A DNA stretch of 64,000 nucleotides from a bacterium (GCA_016934955.1 JAFGRY010000008.1:1-64000); one strand, 5' to 3'; counted from the first letter of the stretch, positions 1 through 8,202 are shown. The notes: generated from the sequence alone by a model not told the origin. Numbers and translations are program-made.

Positions 1-865
1 CGCCGCGGTCGATTCCATCTCGTTCGATCTGCAGCCGGGAGAGATCGTCGGGTTTCTCGGCCCGAACGGCGCGGGCAAGACGACGACTCTCAAGATGCTC
101 TCCGGCCTGCTGCATCCCACTTCGGGTGAGCTGTCGGTGCTGGGATATGTGCCCTGGCGCCGGAATCCCGATTTTCTGCGGCAGATCACCCTGGTGATGG
201 GGCAGCGGAATCAGCTGGTCTGGGATATTCCCGCGGCCGATTCCTTTGAACTGAACCGTGCCATTTACGGCATCCCGGCCGCTGATTACCGCACCATACG
301 TGATGAATTGACCGGGCTGCTCGACCTGGAACCGCTGCTGCGTAAACCGGTGCGAAATCTCTCCCTGGGTGAGCGGATGAAATGCGAGATCGCCGCGGCC
401 CTGCTGCACCGGCCCCGGGTGGTGTTTCTCGACGAACCGACCATCGGTCTCGATGTAACCATGCAGCGCAGAATACGCTCCTTTATCAGCGAGTATAACC
501 GCCGCTACGGGGCGACGGTGCTGCTCACCAGCCATTACATGGCCGATGTACAGGCACTGTGCAAACGGGTTATCGTCATTCACCACGGACGGCTGCTCTA
601 TGACGGCGCCCTTGCCGGGCTGATCAGCCGGTTTACCGCCCATAAAACCATTACCGTGCACCTTGCCGACTGCAGGCAGGACCTCAGCGGGTATGGGGAG
701 GTGCTCTCCTGTGAGGAAGGTGCGGTGACGCTGCGGGTGGCGAAAGCCGAGACAGCCCGGGTAACCGGCCGTTTGCTGGCCGACCTCTCGATTCTCGACC
801 TGACGGTTGAAGATCCCCCTATAGAAGAAGTGATCGATCGTGTTTTCGCGCAGGGGGACGTGTGA
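1..865 (+). CDS. ABC-2 type exporter ATP-binding protein (start lies outside window)
   Basis: ATPase subunit of an ABC-2-type exporter; it should hydrolyse ATP on the cytoplasmic side and drive the two permeases encoded directly downstream. The frame is open from base 2, so the 5' end is missing; about 287 residues are visible. Seen: Walker A GPNGAGKT at visible residues 20-27, signature LSLGER, Walker B VVFLDEP with the following D-loop, and the switch histidine in LLTSHYMAD. The last ~75 residues after the nucleotide-binding domain form a small accessory domain. The arrangement of one ATPase plus two unlike ~265-residue permeases matches the uncharacterised COG4586/COG4587/COG3694 exporters (family knowledge). 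The stop overlaps the next start as GTGA, suggesting translational coupling. The substrate cannot be told. Confidence 0.9.
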   Translation, partial: AAVDSISFDLQPGEIVGFLGPNGAGKTTTLKMLSGLLHPTSGELSVLGYVPWRRNPDFLRQITLVMGQRNQLVWDIPAADSFELNRAIYGIPAADYRTIRDELTGLLDLEPLLRKPVRNLSLGERMKCEIAAALLHRPRVVFLDEPTIGLDVTMQRRIRSFISEYNRRYGATVLLTSHYMADVQALCKRVIVIHHGRLLYDGALAGLISRFTAHKTITVHLADCRQDLSGYGEVLSCEEGAVTLRVAKAETARVTGRLLADLSILDLTVEDPPIEEVIDRVFAQGDV

Positions 866-1665
866 TCAGACTGGCCGATATCTATGTGCAGCAGTTCAAG
901 ATCACCCTGGCGTCCTTCGTTCAGTACCGGGCCGCGATTTTTATCTGGATGATCTGGCATGTGATCGAACCGCTGGTGTACCTCTCGGTCTGGTCGGTGG
1001 TCACCCGTTCCCTGGGAGGGAACGTGGGCGGGTTCACCGGCGGTGATTTCGCATCCTACTTCATTGCGATGATGCTGGTGAACCATCTGACCTACACCTG
1101 GATCATGTGGGAGTTCGAGTACCGGGTGCGGCACGGCATTCTCTCGTTCATGCTGCTTCGGCCCATTCATCCCATTCACAGCGATATCGTGGACAATGTC
1201 ACATCGAAACTGCTCACCCTGCCGATGATGATCCCATCCGCGATGCTGCTCGCCCTGCTGTTCCGACCCGTGTTTCATCCGGTTCCCTGGGCCATGGCGG
1301 CGTTCGTTCCCGCCGTGTTCCTTGCCTTTCTTCTGCGGTTCATCGTGGAATGGGCCCTTTCTCTGGCGGTGTTCTGGACAACGAGGATCAGCGCCGTCAA
1401 TCAGGGCTACTATGTGATCACGCTTTTTCTTGCGGGTCAGATGGCCCCCCTGGCCCTGCTTCCCGGGGCCGTCAGGATCGCGGCAACGGTGCTGCCCTTC
1501 CGCTGGATGATTTCGTTTCCCGTGGAGTTGCTGCTGGGGAGACTGACGCCTCAGGAAGCGCTGGCCGGCATCGGGGCCCAGATAGTCTGGCTGGCCATCG
1601 GATTCACGATACTGCGGAGGGCCTGGCGGGCGGGACTTCGCATTTATTCGGCGGTGGGCGCATGA
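862..1665 (+). CDS. ABC-2 family transporter permease, first subunit
   Basis: Integral membrane subunit (267 aa) of the exporter. About six hydrophobic spans are visible: residues 30-50, 60-80, 105-130, 145-170, 180-200 and 225-245. It starts with GTG inside the stop of the ATPase gene (GTGA overlap) and its own stop overlaps the next ATG (ATGA), so the three subunits are probably made in fixed ratio from one mRNA. The pattern of short loops and a LLRPIHP-type motif before the third span fits the ABC2_membrane_6 / COG4587 permeases (recognised by architecture and neighbours). It forms the membrane pore with the next gene product. Nothing in it reveals the substrate. Confidence 0.85.
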   Translation: MIRLADIYVQQFKITLASFVQYRAAIFIWMIWHVIEPLVYLSVWSVVTRSLGGNVGGFTGGDFASYFIAMMLVNHLTYTWIMWEFEYRVRHGILSFMLLRPIHPIHSDIVDNVTSKLLTLPMMIPSAMLLALLFRPVFHPVPWAMAAFVPAVFLAFLLRFIVEWALSLAVFWTTRISAVNQGYYVITLFLAGQMAPLALLPGAVRIAATVLPFRWMISFPVELLLGRLTPQEALAGIGAQIVWLAIGFTILRRAWRAGLRIYSAVGA

Positions 1666-2447
1666 ATATACCGCGTCTGATCAGCGTTTTCATCAGGGTC
1701 GGCGTGATGAGCGAGCTGGCCTACCGGGCCAACTTTCTCGTGCAGCTGCTCGAGTCAGTGCTCGATCTGGCAACGGCCTTCGCCGGGATTGCCGTCATCT
1801 TTTCCTATACAAAGGATCTGAGCGGCTGGCGCCCGGACGAAGTCATCGCCCTCGTCGGGGTGTTCTTCATGGTCGGCGGCGCGATCAGGTTCATGATTCA
1901 GCCGAGCCTGCAGGAATTCATCAGGTCGGTGCGGCGGGGCACGCTCGATTTCACGTTGACAAAACCGGCCGATTCACAGCTGCTGATCAGCATTCAGCGG
2001 GTGGAAATCTGGAAACTCACCGATATCGTGCTGGGAGTAATCGTATTTTCCGTCGCTCTGACGCGAATGGGAACACGTCTTGACCTGCTGCAGGTCGCCG
2101 GGTTCGCCGCGGCCCTGGTTACGGGAGGGAGTATCGTCTACTGTTTCTGGGTGCTGCTCGCCTCGCTCTCCTTCTGGTTCGTGCGGGTCGAGAATATCCT
2201 GGTCATTTTCCAGAGCATGTACGAGGCGGGGCGGTGGCCGATATCCATCTATCCCCGCTGGCTGCGGTTCGCTCTTACGTTCATCGTTCCGGTGGCGGTC
2301 GCCACCACCGTCCCCGCCCAGGCCCTTACCGGGCGGCTCACCTGGCAGGCGCTGATTTCCGCCGCCGCCGTCGCCGCGCTGCTGTTTGCCGTGACACGGG
2401 TTGTCTGGCGCATCGGGACGCGGCGGTATTCCGGGGCGTCTGCCTGA
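1662..2447 (+). CDS. ABC-2 family transporter permease, second subunit
   Basis: Second membrane subunit (261 aa) of the exporter. The ATG at 1662 overlaps the previous stop as ATGA; the open frame continues upstream to 1107, but that part is the shadow of the first permease. Seen: about six hydrophobic segments and a LDFTLTKPADSQ segment after the second span, the same place where the first subunit has its LLRPIHP motif, so the two permeases are distant paralogues. This LTKP segment is typical of COG3694-type permeases (family knowledge). The gene is the last of the operon. Thirteen bases after its stop lie AT-rich tandem repeats that mark the edge of a compositionally different block. Confidence 0.85.
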   Translation: MNIPRLISVFIRVGVMSELAYRANFLVQLLESVLDLATAFAGIAVIFSYTKDLSGWRPDEVIALVGVFFMVGGAIRFMIQPSLQEFIRSVRRGTLDFTLTKPADSQLLISIQRVEIWKLTDIVLGVIVFSVALTRMGTRLDLLQVAGFAAALVTGGSIVYCFWVLLASLSFWFVRVENILVIFQSMYEAGRWPISIYPRWLRFALTFIVPVAVATTVPAQALTGRLTWQALISAAAVAALLFAVTRVVWRIGTRRYSGASA

Positions 2448-2449
2448 GA

Positions 2450-2475
2450 ATGTTAATAATAAATGTTAATAATAA
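2450..2475. repeat. 13-bp perfect tandem duplication
   Basis: The 13-mer ATGTTAATAATAA occurs twice head to tail (2450-2462 and 2463-2475), directly after the stop of the second permease gene. Its first eight bases, ATGTTAAT, recur at 7796-7803, close to the other side of the AT-rich block. This may be a trace of insertion, or chance in AT-rich DNA. Confidence 0.8.
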
Positions 2476-2483
2476 AGAATAAA

Positions 2484-2508
2484 GGAAAAAGGAAAAAGGA
2501 AAAAGGAA
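2484..2508. repeat. GGAAAAA simple tandem repeat
   Basis: Three perfect copies of the 7-mer GGAAAAA (2484-2490, 2491-2497, 2498-2504) followed by GGAA. It sits between the convergent ends of the ABC permease gene and trkH. Such homopurine repeats can slip and vary in copy number; no gene start lies close enough for a phase-variation role. Confidence 0.8.
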
Positions 2509-2547
2509 TCATTTTCGAATAGCTTGGCGGGAGAGTGAATATATATT

Positions 2548-4026
2548 TCACTTTGAGCGTAAAAATAGTGCGAGATCTTTTATTATTTTGATAATACTTA
2601 CAATGATAACGATAAACTCAAGTCTGCCAAGAAACATGGCAATAGTTTCTGACCACAAAATGAGAGGAGGCGATCCTGCTTGTGTGATGCCAACAGAAAG
2701 ACCGACAGTACCGATGGCGGAGGCAAATTCAAAAAGAGAACTACGCAAACTATATCCATGAGCGGTCAATATAGCTACGCCCAACACATAGCAAATGATA
2801 TAAATAAATATATATATTGAGACTTGTGTAATATGGTTTTCTGTAATACTCTTTTTTAATTCTCCCATCCAGACAGATTTATCTATCACAGCAGTTCTGG
2901 GTAAAAAAACTTGTTTTATACGCCACTGTATCGATTTTAGTAAAATATATATGCGGTATTGTTTAATACCACCTGCTGTTGAAAAAACACCACCGCCTAT
3001 AAGCATTAGAATAATCAATATAAAGAATCCAAAATCGTTCCAATTTCCATATCCAACAGTTGAAAATCCGGTCGATGTGATTGCAGAAATTGTCTCAAAA
3101 ATGGCGACTCGAATTGACTTCAGTGTCGTTGGATATAATGCGAACGCGACACCAAATAGAGTCGAAATAAAAGCGATTGGAATAATTATGGCTAACAAAT
3201 GAAGTTCGCCATTTCGAAAAACGAAATGGTACCTGCGCTTTAGCACAAGGTAAGCAGTAGCAAAATTGAGGTTTCCGATTACCATAAAGATACAGGTTAT
3301 TATTTCAATACATGGAGAATTAAAAGACCCGATACTGTCTGTCCTTGTAGAGAATCCACCGGTTGAAAAAGCAGCAAACGAGTGATTAATTGCATCAAAA
3401 AAAGGCATTCCAGCGAGAAAATACAGGAAAGAACCAATAACGACGTATGCGATGTAAAGCTTTAATACCAATTTTGATGATCGCCTCACATTAGGAACAA
3501 GCTGATCGCTCCGCCCTTCGGCGATTGAAAGACCGGGTCCTGACGGCCCTGCGATTGCAGAAAGCATGATGATGACAAGACCGGCACCGCCGGCCAGTTG
3601 CATTAAACTACGCCAGAATAATATGCAATGCGGGGCTTTTGAGACATCGATGACCGAGAGCCCCGTTGTCGTCCAGCCGCTGACGGATTCAAAGACGGCT
3701 TGAGTGAAATTCAAGCTGGAAATGATCATGAAAGGAAAGGCAGAAAAGAGGCAGGAGATAATCCAGCAGACTAGAACGATCACACCACCTTCCATTACCG
3801 TAAGAACGACAGGTTGACGTGGACGGAAAAAGCGCCATAAAATAAAACCAAAAAAAATCAGTCCTGATCCTGGGATAATAAATCCGATTGAAAATGATAA
3901 TTCATGCGGGTAAAAAGGAATTACCAATGAAGGCATCAGTTCAAGCAGCCCCACAAGGAATAAGATAAACCCTGCATAAGCGGCAATTGCCTGATATTGC
4001 CGCTTTAGATGTATATCGAAGCGCAC
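2548..4026 (-). CDS. trkH: Trk/Ktr-type potassium uptake channel subunit TrkH
   Basis: Membrane-spanning K+ translocating subunit (492 aa, usual length for TrkH/KtrB). The four pore-loop repeats that make the selectivity filter can be read: SGWTTTGLS, AAFSTGGFST, SAITSTGFST and SAIGTVGLSV, each ahead of a hydrophobic helix. The start is GTG at 4026 with GAGGG about ten bases upstream; no in-frame ATG is nearby. It is the last gene of a five-gene operon and follows the second RCK protein by 16 bases. The RCK proteins should sit on its cytoplasmic face and gate it. A short palindrome (AGTGAA/TTCACT, 2534-2552) overlaps the stop codon but lacks a T-run, so it is at best a weak terminator. Confidence 0.93.
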   Translation of the reverse strand: MRFDIHLKRQYQAIAAYAGFILFLVGLLELMPSLVIPFYPHELSFSIGFIIPGSGLIFFGFILWRFFRPRQPVVLTVMEGGVIVLVCWIISCLFSAFPFMIISSLNFTQAVFESVSGWTTTGLSVIDVSKAPHCILFWRSLMQLAGGAGLVIIMLSAIAGPSGPGLSIAEGRSDQLVPNVRRSSKLVLKLYIAYVVIGSFLYFLAGMPFFDAINHSFAAFSTGGFSTRTDSIGSFNSPCIEIITCIFMVIGNLNFATAYLVLKRRYHFVFRNGELHLLAIIIPIAFISTLFGVAFALYPTTLKSIRVAIFETISAITSTGFSTVGYGNWNDFGFFILIILMLIGGGVFSTAGGIKQYRIYILLKSIQWRIKQVFLPRTAVIDKSVWMGELKKSITENHITQVSIYIFIYIICYVLGVAILTAHGYSLRSSLFEFASAIGTVGLSVGITQAGSPPLILWSETIAMFLGRLEFIVIIVSIIKIIKDLALFLRSK

Positions 4027-4042
4027 TGTTCCATACCCTCAA

Positions 4043-4705
4043 TTAAATCTTATCGCCAGTAAGTATTCTCAAGGCCTGGCCATGGTTTTCGGGAAGTGTG
4101 ATGATGATGATTCTGTCTTTTCCGAGGAGCTGTGTTGAACCGTCGGGCACAATCGGATGCTCTTCACGTAATATACTGGCAATAAGTGATCCTTTGGGCA
4201 GGCCGATTTTTTGAAGAGATTTGCCAACCACAGGCGAAGAAGTTTTGAGAATGATCTCCGTAACATTTATTTTCCCTTCTCCGATTGAAAAAAGATTGGT
4301 GATGTCGGTGAACGCAGTCTTTTGTTCAATCATTAAAGAAATAACGCGTGTAAATGAAATTGCAGGAACGCCCAGTTCTTTGAAAACCCTTTCGTTATCC
4401 GGATCGTTGACTACAGCCAACGTTTGCGGGATATGAAAATGTGTAAAACCTAATTGGCATATAAGTAAATTATCCTGATCGTTGGGTGTGATGGCTAAAA
4501 TAACATCCGCTGTATGGGCGTGTGCATCCTCAAGGATCTGCGGATCACTTCCATCACCGTGAACAACTGTTGCTTTGACATTATGGGCAAGTCTTTCACA
4601 TTCTTCATGATGGCGATTTATGATGGTAACCCTGTACCCTTTGGAAAGGAATAAACGGCATAGGTAATATACAGTTTGATATGCGCCCACAATAATCACA
4701 TTCAT
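4043..4705 (-). CDS. TrkA-like RCK protein with degenerate nucleotide-binding motif
   Basis: Cytoplasmic regulatory subunit (220 aa) expected to bind TrkH. Residues 1-125 follow the TrkA_N Rossmann pattern (MNVIIVGAYQ, then an acidic VVHGDGSDP stretch and ILAITPNDQDNL). Residues 135-220 fit a TrkA_C ligand-binding domain (SPVVGKSLQKIGLPKGSLI). Odd: the usual GxGxxG nucleotide loop is replaced by GAYQTV, so NAD(H) or ATP binding may be lost. The ATG overlaps the stop of the preceding RCK gene as ATGA, indicating coupled synthesis of two unlike subunits. E. coli TrkA carries two RCK units in one ~458-residue chain; here they come from two genes. A regulatory half of a heteromeric gating ring is the likeliest reading. 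Confidence 0.85.
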   Translation of the reverse strand: MNVIIVGAYQTVYYLCRLFLSKGYRVTIINRHHEECERLAHNVKATVVHGDGSDPQILEDAHAHTADVILAITPNDQDNLLICQLGFTHFHIPQTLAVVNDPDNERVFKELGVPAISFTRVISLMIEQKTAFTDITNLFSIGEGKINVTEIILKTSSPVVGKSLQKIGLPKGSLIASILREEHPIVPDGSTQLLGKDRIIIITLPENHGQALRILTGDKI

Positions 4706-5154
4706 AGGTTCTCTCCAGGCTGCCTTGTTAAAGATTCAGTAATCGTATCCATCAGGACTTCACTGGCAATAATGGTTGGGCAAATCGTTTCTACCCTCAT
4801 TTCCTGAAAAGTAGCTTCCTTCTGGGGATCAGATACCCTTGCGATGACATGAGGAACCCTACAAATCTTCCGTGCCACCTGTGCTACCATGAGATTGATA
4901 TTGTCGTCGTTGGTTGATGCAATAAAAATATCCGCGTGAGAAGTTTTTGCTTTTTTCAATATGGAATATTCCATAGCATCACCTTCGACTCGAAATCCGC
5001 TGTACTCCGGTGAAAGGTTATTAAATGAAACGGGATTGTTGTCAATCACAATCAGACTGTGCCCTTTGGCGCTTAACCGGTTGGCAAGGAGTGACCCGAG
5101 TCTACCACACCCTGCAATGACAATATGAAATTGTTCATTTTTCTTTTTTCGCAT
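4702..5154 (-). CDS. TrkA_N-only RCK protein with intact nucleotide motif
   Basis: Short RCK protein (150 aa) consisting of essentially one Rossmann domain. The motif GCGRLG (around residue 15) and the following IVIDNN, with an acidic residue ending strand beta-2, are those expected for NAD(H) binding. The middle reads IASTNDDNINLMVAQ, the standard TrkA_N continuation. It lacks the TrkA_C domain present in its downstream neighbour. The gene overlaps the 3' end of the response-regulator gene by 20 bases and the next RCK gene by 4. Seen: one intact and one degenerate dinucleotide loop in adjacent, coupled genes. Inferred: together they replace a two-RCK TrkA and form an asymmetric ring on TrkH. 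Confidence 0.87.
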   Translation of the reverse strand: MRKKKNEQFHIVIAGCGRLGSLLANRLSAKGHSLIVIDNNPVSFNNLSPEYSGFRVEGDAMEYSILKKAKTSHADIFIASTNDDNINLMVAQVARKICRVPHVIARVSDPQKEATFQEMRVETICPTIIASEVLMDTITESLTRQPGENL

Positions 5155-5866
5155 TTTTTACTTTTCCCTTGTCATCATCAATTGGCTCGATCATATGACC
5201 GATTTCAATCTGGCCTTCGGGTGACCAGCTTGTAGAACGATTGAGATTATGTCGCGCCGGTTGGTAGGTAGCATCCAGTTCGAGGGCTGCACGATAATAT
5301 TTTTGCGCCTCATACTTTTCATGCTGTATCTCAAAAAGAACACCCAATAAATTAAATGCTTCCGGTCTTGACGGATCTAAAGCAATGGCCTGCCTGGCAT
5401 GCTCAATCGCAGCATCGAAATGTTGTTCATTGATATTTTTTTTAACTAGCTCGAAATGCGTCTTGTAATCCTGTGCATTTTTTTCGTCCAGCTTCTCCCG
5501 ATCAAGAACCAGGGTTACGATGTCACGAATTTCTTTTGGCGTGAAAGGTTTCTGTATGAAATCAACGGCTCCCAATTTTATCGCTTCAACAGCAGTATCT
5601 ATTGTCCCGTGAGCAGTGATGATAATGATTTTAATGTCCGGCCTTTGAGTACGTATGCGCTTTAATACTTCCATCCCGCCCATACCCGGCATTTTTAAAT
5701 CTAAAAGAATGAGTTTATACTCTTTCTTGTTGAGTTTATCAAAAGCTTCTTCTCCGTTCATCGCGCTATCGGGAGTTATATTCGCAATGGTCGAGACGGC
5801 TTGACTTATGGTCAAACGGATATTTTTTTCATCATCGACGATGAGGATATTTTTCTGTTTCATCAT
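5135..5866 (-). CDS. Response regulator: receiver domain fused to TPR repeats
   Basis: Signal-transduction protein (243 aa). Residues 5-125 are a CheY-like receiver: acidic pair D11/D12, phospho-acceptor D56 in LLDLKMPG, and a conserved lysine in DFIQKPFTP. After a helical linker, residues ~140-210 contain two TPR-like helix pairs (around DAAIEHARQAIALDPSRPEAFNLLG without a break into DNA-binding sequence). There is no winged-helix, HTH or enzymatic output domain, so it probably works by protein contact. It lies 14 bases after the kinase gene and overlaps the RCK gene by 20 bases. Its partner may be the kinase upstream and its target possibly the channel assembly downstream; this last point is inference. 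Confidence 0.88.
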   Translation of the reverse strand: MMKQKNILIVDDEKNIRLTISQAVSTIANITPDSAMNGEEAFDKLNKKEYKLILLDLKMPGMGGMEVLKRIRTQRPDIKIIIITAHGTIDTAVEAIKLGAVDFIQKPFTPKEIRDIVTLVLDREKLDEKNAQDYKTHFELVKKNINEQHFDAAIEHARQAIALDPSRPEAFNLLGVLFEIQHEKYEAQKYYRAALELDATYQPARHNLNRSTSWSPEGQIEIGHMIEPIDDDKGKVKNAKKEK

Positions 5867-5880
5867 AATTCCCCCTATAT

Positions 5881-7716
5881 TTACATACGTGGAAGAGTAA
5901 AAGTAAATGTGCTTCCTTTACCTGGTGCGGATTCTACCCAAATGGTGCCTCCATGGGCCTTGATGATTTCTTTACATATTGAAAGGCCCAAACCACTACC
6001 ACTGGTTTCCTTTCCATCCTTGACCTGAACAAATTTATCAAAAATCTTTGTTTGATATTCCAGTGGGATCCCTGCACCGTTATCTTTTACCGAAACATGA
6101 AGCTTGTCTCCAAATAACCTGGCAGAGAGATGAATGGTGCCGTTTGATTCTGTGTACCGAATGGCATTGGAAATCAGATTGATCAGCACCCAGGTGATTT
6201 TATTTGAATCGGATTTAACATCAGGCAAATCTTCAGGTGCTTCTGAAGTCAGCCTTATTTTTTTCTCATCAGCCTGATTTCCCATTATGGAGATTGCCTT
6301 TTCAAACATTAAATGGACAGCATTTTTATCAAATTCAATCTCCATCTTACCCGCTTCAATCTTCGATAAATCCAGCAGATTATTGACAAGTGCTTTCAGA
6401 CGTTCAACTTCATCGTTTGCGGCCATAAGGAGTTCTTTCTCTTTTTCGTTCAATTTGCCAAGAATATTCTCCTGAAGCAAGCCGATACTCATACCGATGC
6501 TCGTTAACGGAGTGCGCAACTCGTGAGATGCAGCCATGACAAACTCACTTTTCATTCGATCAAGCGCTTTCAGACGTGTCACATCCCGAAGTAATAATAC
6601 AGTACTAAGTATCGAACCCGATTTGTCATGAATAGGAATTATCGAAAACTGAAGGTACATTTCAGAATCATCATGCTTGAGTTTTATGATGCTCTTTTCG
6701 TCTTCTATTTTTTGAGCAGCGCCTGTTTCGTTTGTTTCTTTAATATAATTAAATAAAGTATCGTTTTTAATCACTTCAAGAAAATGACGATCGAGTATAT
6801 CCACAGAATCGCATTTTAAAAATTTCATCGCAATACGATTAATACCTGTAACTTTAGAATCAGTATCTATCAGGATAATACCGTCATCGATGTTTTGCAG
6901 AATTGCCTCACTCTTCTGTTTTTCTGCGACGATCTGAGAAATGTTCATTTCTCTGTATTTTCTTAGTTTTTGTGTCATTGTGTTGTATTCAAGAGCCAAT
7001 AAACCAAGTTCATCGGAGGAAATTTCATCAAGTTGTGTATCATAGTCACCATCACCGATTTCCTTGGTTGCCTTGAGTAACTTGAGTACGGGGCGCACAA
7101 TGACACCTGAAAGGAAAGTGCTGATAAATATACCAAGTCCAACAGTGATGAAACCAATCACGGCCACAGACAGCATGGAATTGGTAGCCATCTTTCGAGC
7201 TTTCTCACTTGCCTCAATCATGGTTTGATGGTTTAATTCACGTAATTGTATACACGTATTACGAACATCACGAAATAGTGGGAGAATATTTTCGTGATAA
7301 TATGGACCGGGACTCTTGTTGGCTGATTTTTGAAGGATAGATAAATTCATGCATGCTGAGAGGTATAAGGTATACGTCGAATCAATTGTTTGAATGATAT
7401 CTTTTTCGCCGGGGATAGTGATGTTATCTTTTGCCCGACCAAGTGATTCGAGAAAGTATCCTTCATTTTGACGAAATTGAGATAATCCTTCTTCGGAATA
7501 CCCCATGATGAGCAGCAATGTACCGCTGTCCTGACGCTCAATAGCATCAATCATATTTTCAGCGGCAAGGATACTTTTATAGTTTTCTTTCAGGATTTGG
7601 TTGCTGGCATTCCCAAGCTTATACAAGCTGTTAAATGACCAGAATATGACCACCAAAAGCAATAAAATAATTAAGCCGTATCCGCTTAAAATTTTTTTTC
7701 TTATTGTATAGTGCAT
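5881..7716 (-). CDS. Membrane sensor histidine kinase (HAMP-PAS-HisKA-HATPase)
   Basis: Transmembrane sensor kinase (611 aa). N-terminal anchor at residues 8-30, a helical periplasmic domain to ~180, second anchor ~185-208, HAMP domain to ~260, coiled segment, PAS domain ~270-385, then HisKA with the phospho-accepting histidine in SHELRTPL (near residue 400). HATPase_c follows with N-box LINLISNAIRYT, G1 DNGAGIP and G2 GSGLGLS. It heads the operon and is followed at 14 bases by the receiver-TPR protein. Upstream, TATAAT on the minus strand (7745-7750) could be a -10, but no good -35 accompanies it. The stimulus is unknown; turgor or K+ limitation would fit the gene neighbours but is inference. 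Confidence 0.92.
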   Translation of the reverse strand: MHYTIRKKILSGYGLIILLLLVVIFWSFNSLYKLGNASNQILKENYKSILAAENMIDAIERQDSGTLLLIMGYSEEGLSQFRQNEGYFLESLGRAKDNITIPGEKDIIQTIDSTYTLYLSACMNLSILQKSANKSPGPYYHENILPLFRDVRNTCIQLRELNHQTMIEASEKARKMATNSMLSVAVIGFITVGLGIFISTFLSGVIVRPVLKLLKATKEIGDGDYDTQLDEISSDELGLLALEYNTMTQKLRKYREMNISQIVAEKQKSEAILQNIDDGIILIDTDSKVTGINRIAMKFLKCDSVDILDRHFLEVIKNDTLFNYIKETNETGAAQKIEDEKSIIKLKHDDSEMYLQFSIIPIHDKSGSILSTVLLLRDVTRLKALDRMKSEFVMAASHELRTPLTSIGMSIGLLQENILGKLNEKEKELLMAANDEVERLKALVNNLLDLSKIEAGKMEIEFDKNAVHLMFEKAISIMGNQADEKKIRLTSEAPEDLPDVKSDSNKITWVLINLISNAIRYTESNGTIHLSARLFGDKLHVSVKDNGAGIPLEYQTKIFDKFVQVKDGKETSGSGLGLSICKEIIKAHGGTIWVESAPGKGSTFTFTLPRM

Positions 7717-7827
7717 GATAGCGCCAATTCAATTCGTCATCCTTATTATAATTTAATAGGTTAAATAAAAAGATCAAACGTTTTTTAGTTGTCTCATGTT
7801 AATGAATTAACAGACTGCTAACGATTG

Positions 7828-8199
7828 ATGCTGACCGGAGGAGCTGCCTTCTGGGGAAAAGACAGGAAAGGATTCGAGTATCAGCTCGATCTCGTGGCCT
7901 GCATCCGGTATAAAAACGGCGGTCTTGCGGCCCTGGGATCTCTGGGCGGCGAGATATCCGGCTACTGTTCATCCTATAAACTGTATCAATACGCCCAGGA
8001 CGAGAAAATGCCGAAGAACATCAACAATGTGCTGGACTGTATTCAGGACGATATCAGCGGGAAAGACGTGACGGTCACCATTCCCTATGATCTTATCGGT
8101 ATACGGTCGGGAACACGGATGATGCTTTCGATCCGGGAATCGGACGGGCCCTTCAATGATGACAGCTATTTCCCGGAAGTGTTTTTTATCGTGAAATAG
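7828..8199 (+). CDS. Hypothetical protein, probably the C-terminal remnant of a truncated gene
   Basis: 123 codons of GC-rich coding-like sequence starting exactly where the AT-rich block ends. There is no Shine-Dalgarno sequence before ATG 7828 (TTG 7825 is also possible), and no signal peptide or anchor. The protein is rich in beta-strand-like segments. Its end (VTVTIPYDLIGIRSG, then FPEVFFIVK) resembles the last strands of carbohydrate-binding or DOMON-like sandwich domains; this is a weak resemblance only. Seen: abrupt composition change at the 5' edge, missing translation start signals. Inferred: the 5' part of a larger exported protein was removed when the neighbouring block arrived. 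It could alternatively be a small intact gene. Confidence 0.45.
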   Translation: MLTGGAAFWGKDRKGFEYQLDLVACIRYKNGGLAALGSLGGEISGYCSSYKLYQYAQDEKMPKNINNVLDCIQDDISGKDVTVTIPYDLIGIRSGTRMMLSIRESDGPFNDDSYFPEVFFIVK

Positions 8200-8202
8200 A
8201 AA

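Larger units (their letters stand above)
2450..7803. other. AT-rich potassium-uptake block, possible horizontal acquisition
   Basis: Bases 2450-7803 are visibly richer in A and T than the flanking genes and use many AAA, AAT, ATT and TTT codons, whereas the neighbours favour GC-ending codons. The block holds exactly one operon on the minus strand (kinase, regulator, two RCK proteins, TrkH). ATGTTAAT occurs near both edges (2450, 2463 and 7796). To the right, GC-rich sequence resumes at once with what looks like the tail end of a gene. No integrase or transposase is present, so the transfer route is unknown. That it was acquired as a unit is an inference. Confidence 0.5.

Noticed and set aside
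1107..1661. Upstream extension of the second permease frame
   Set aside because: It overlaps the first permease gene entirely; the ATGA junction at 1662 is the natural start.
2484..2508. Repeats as a CRISPR array
   Set aside because: Only 7-base units without spacers; no cas genes in the window.
2534..2552. Palindrome AGTGAA/TTCACT over the trkH stop
   Set aside because: Weak AT-rich stem without T-run; left as a comment under trkH.
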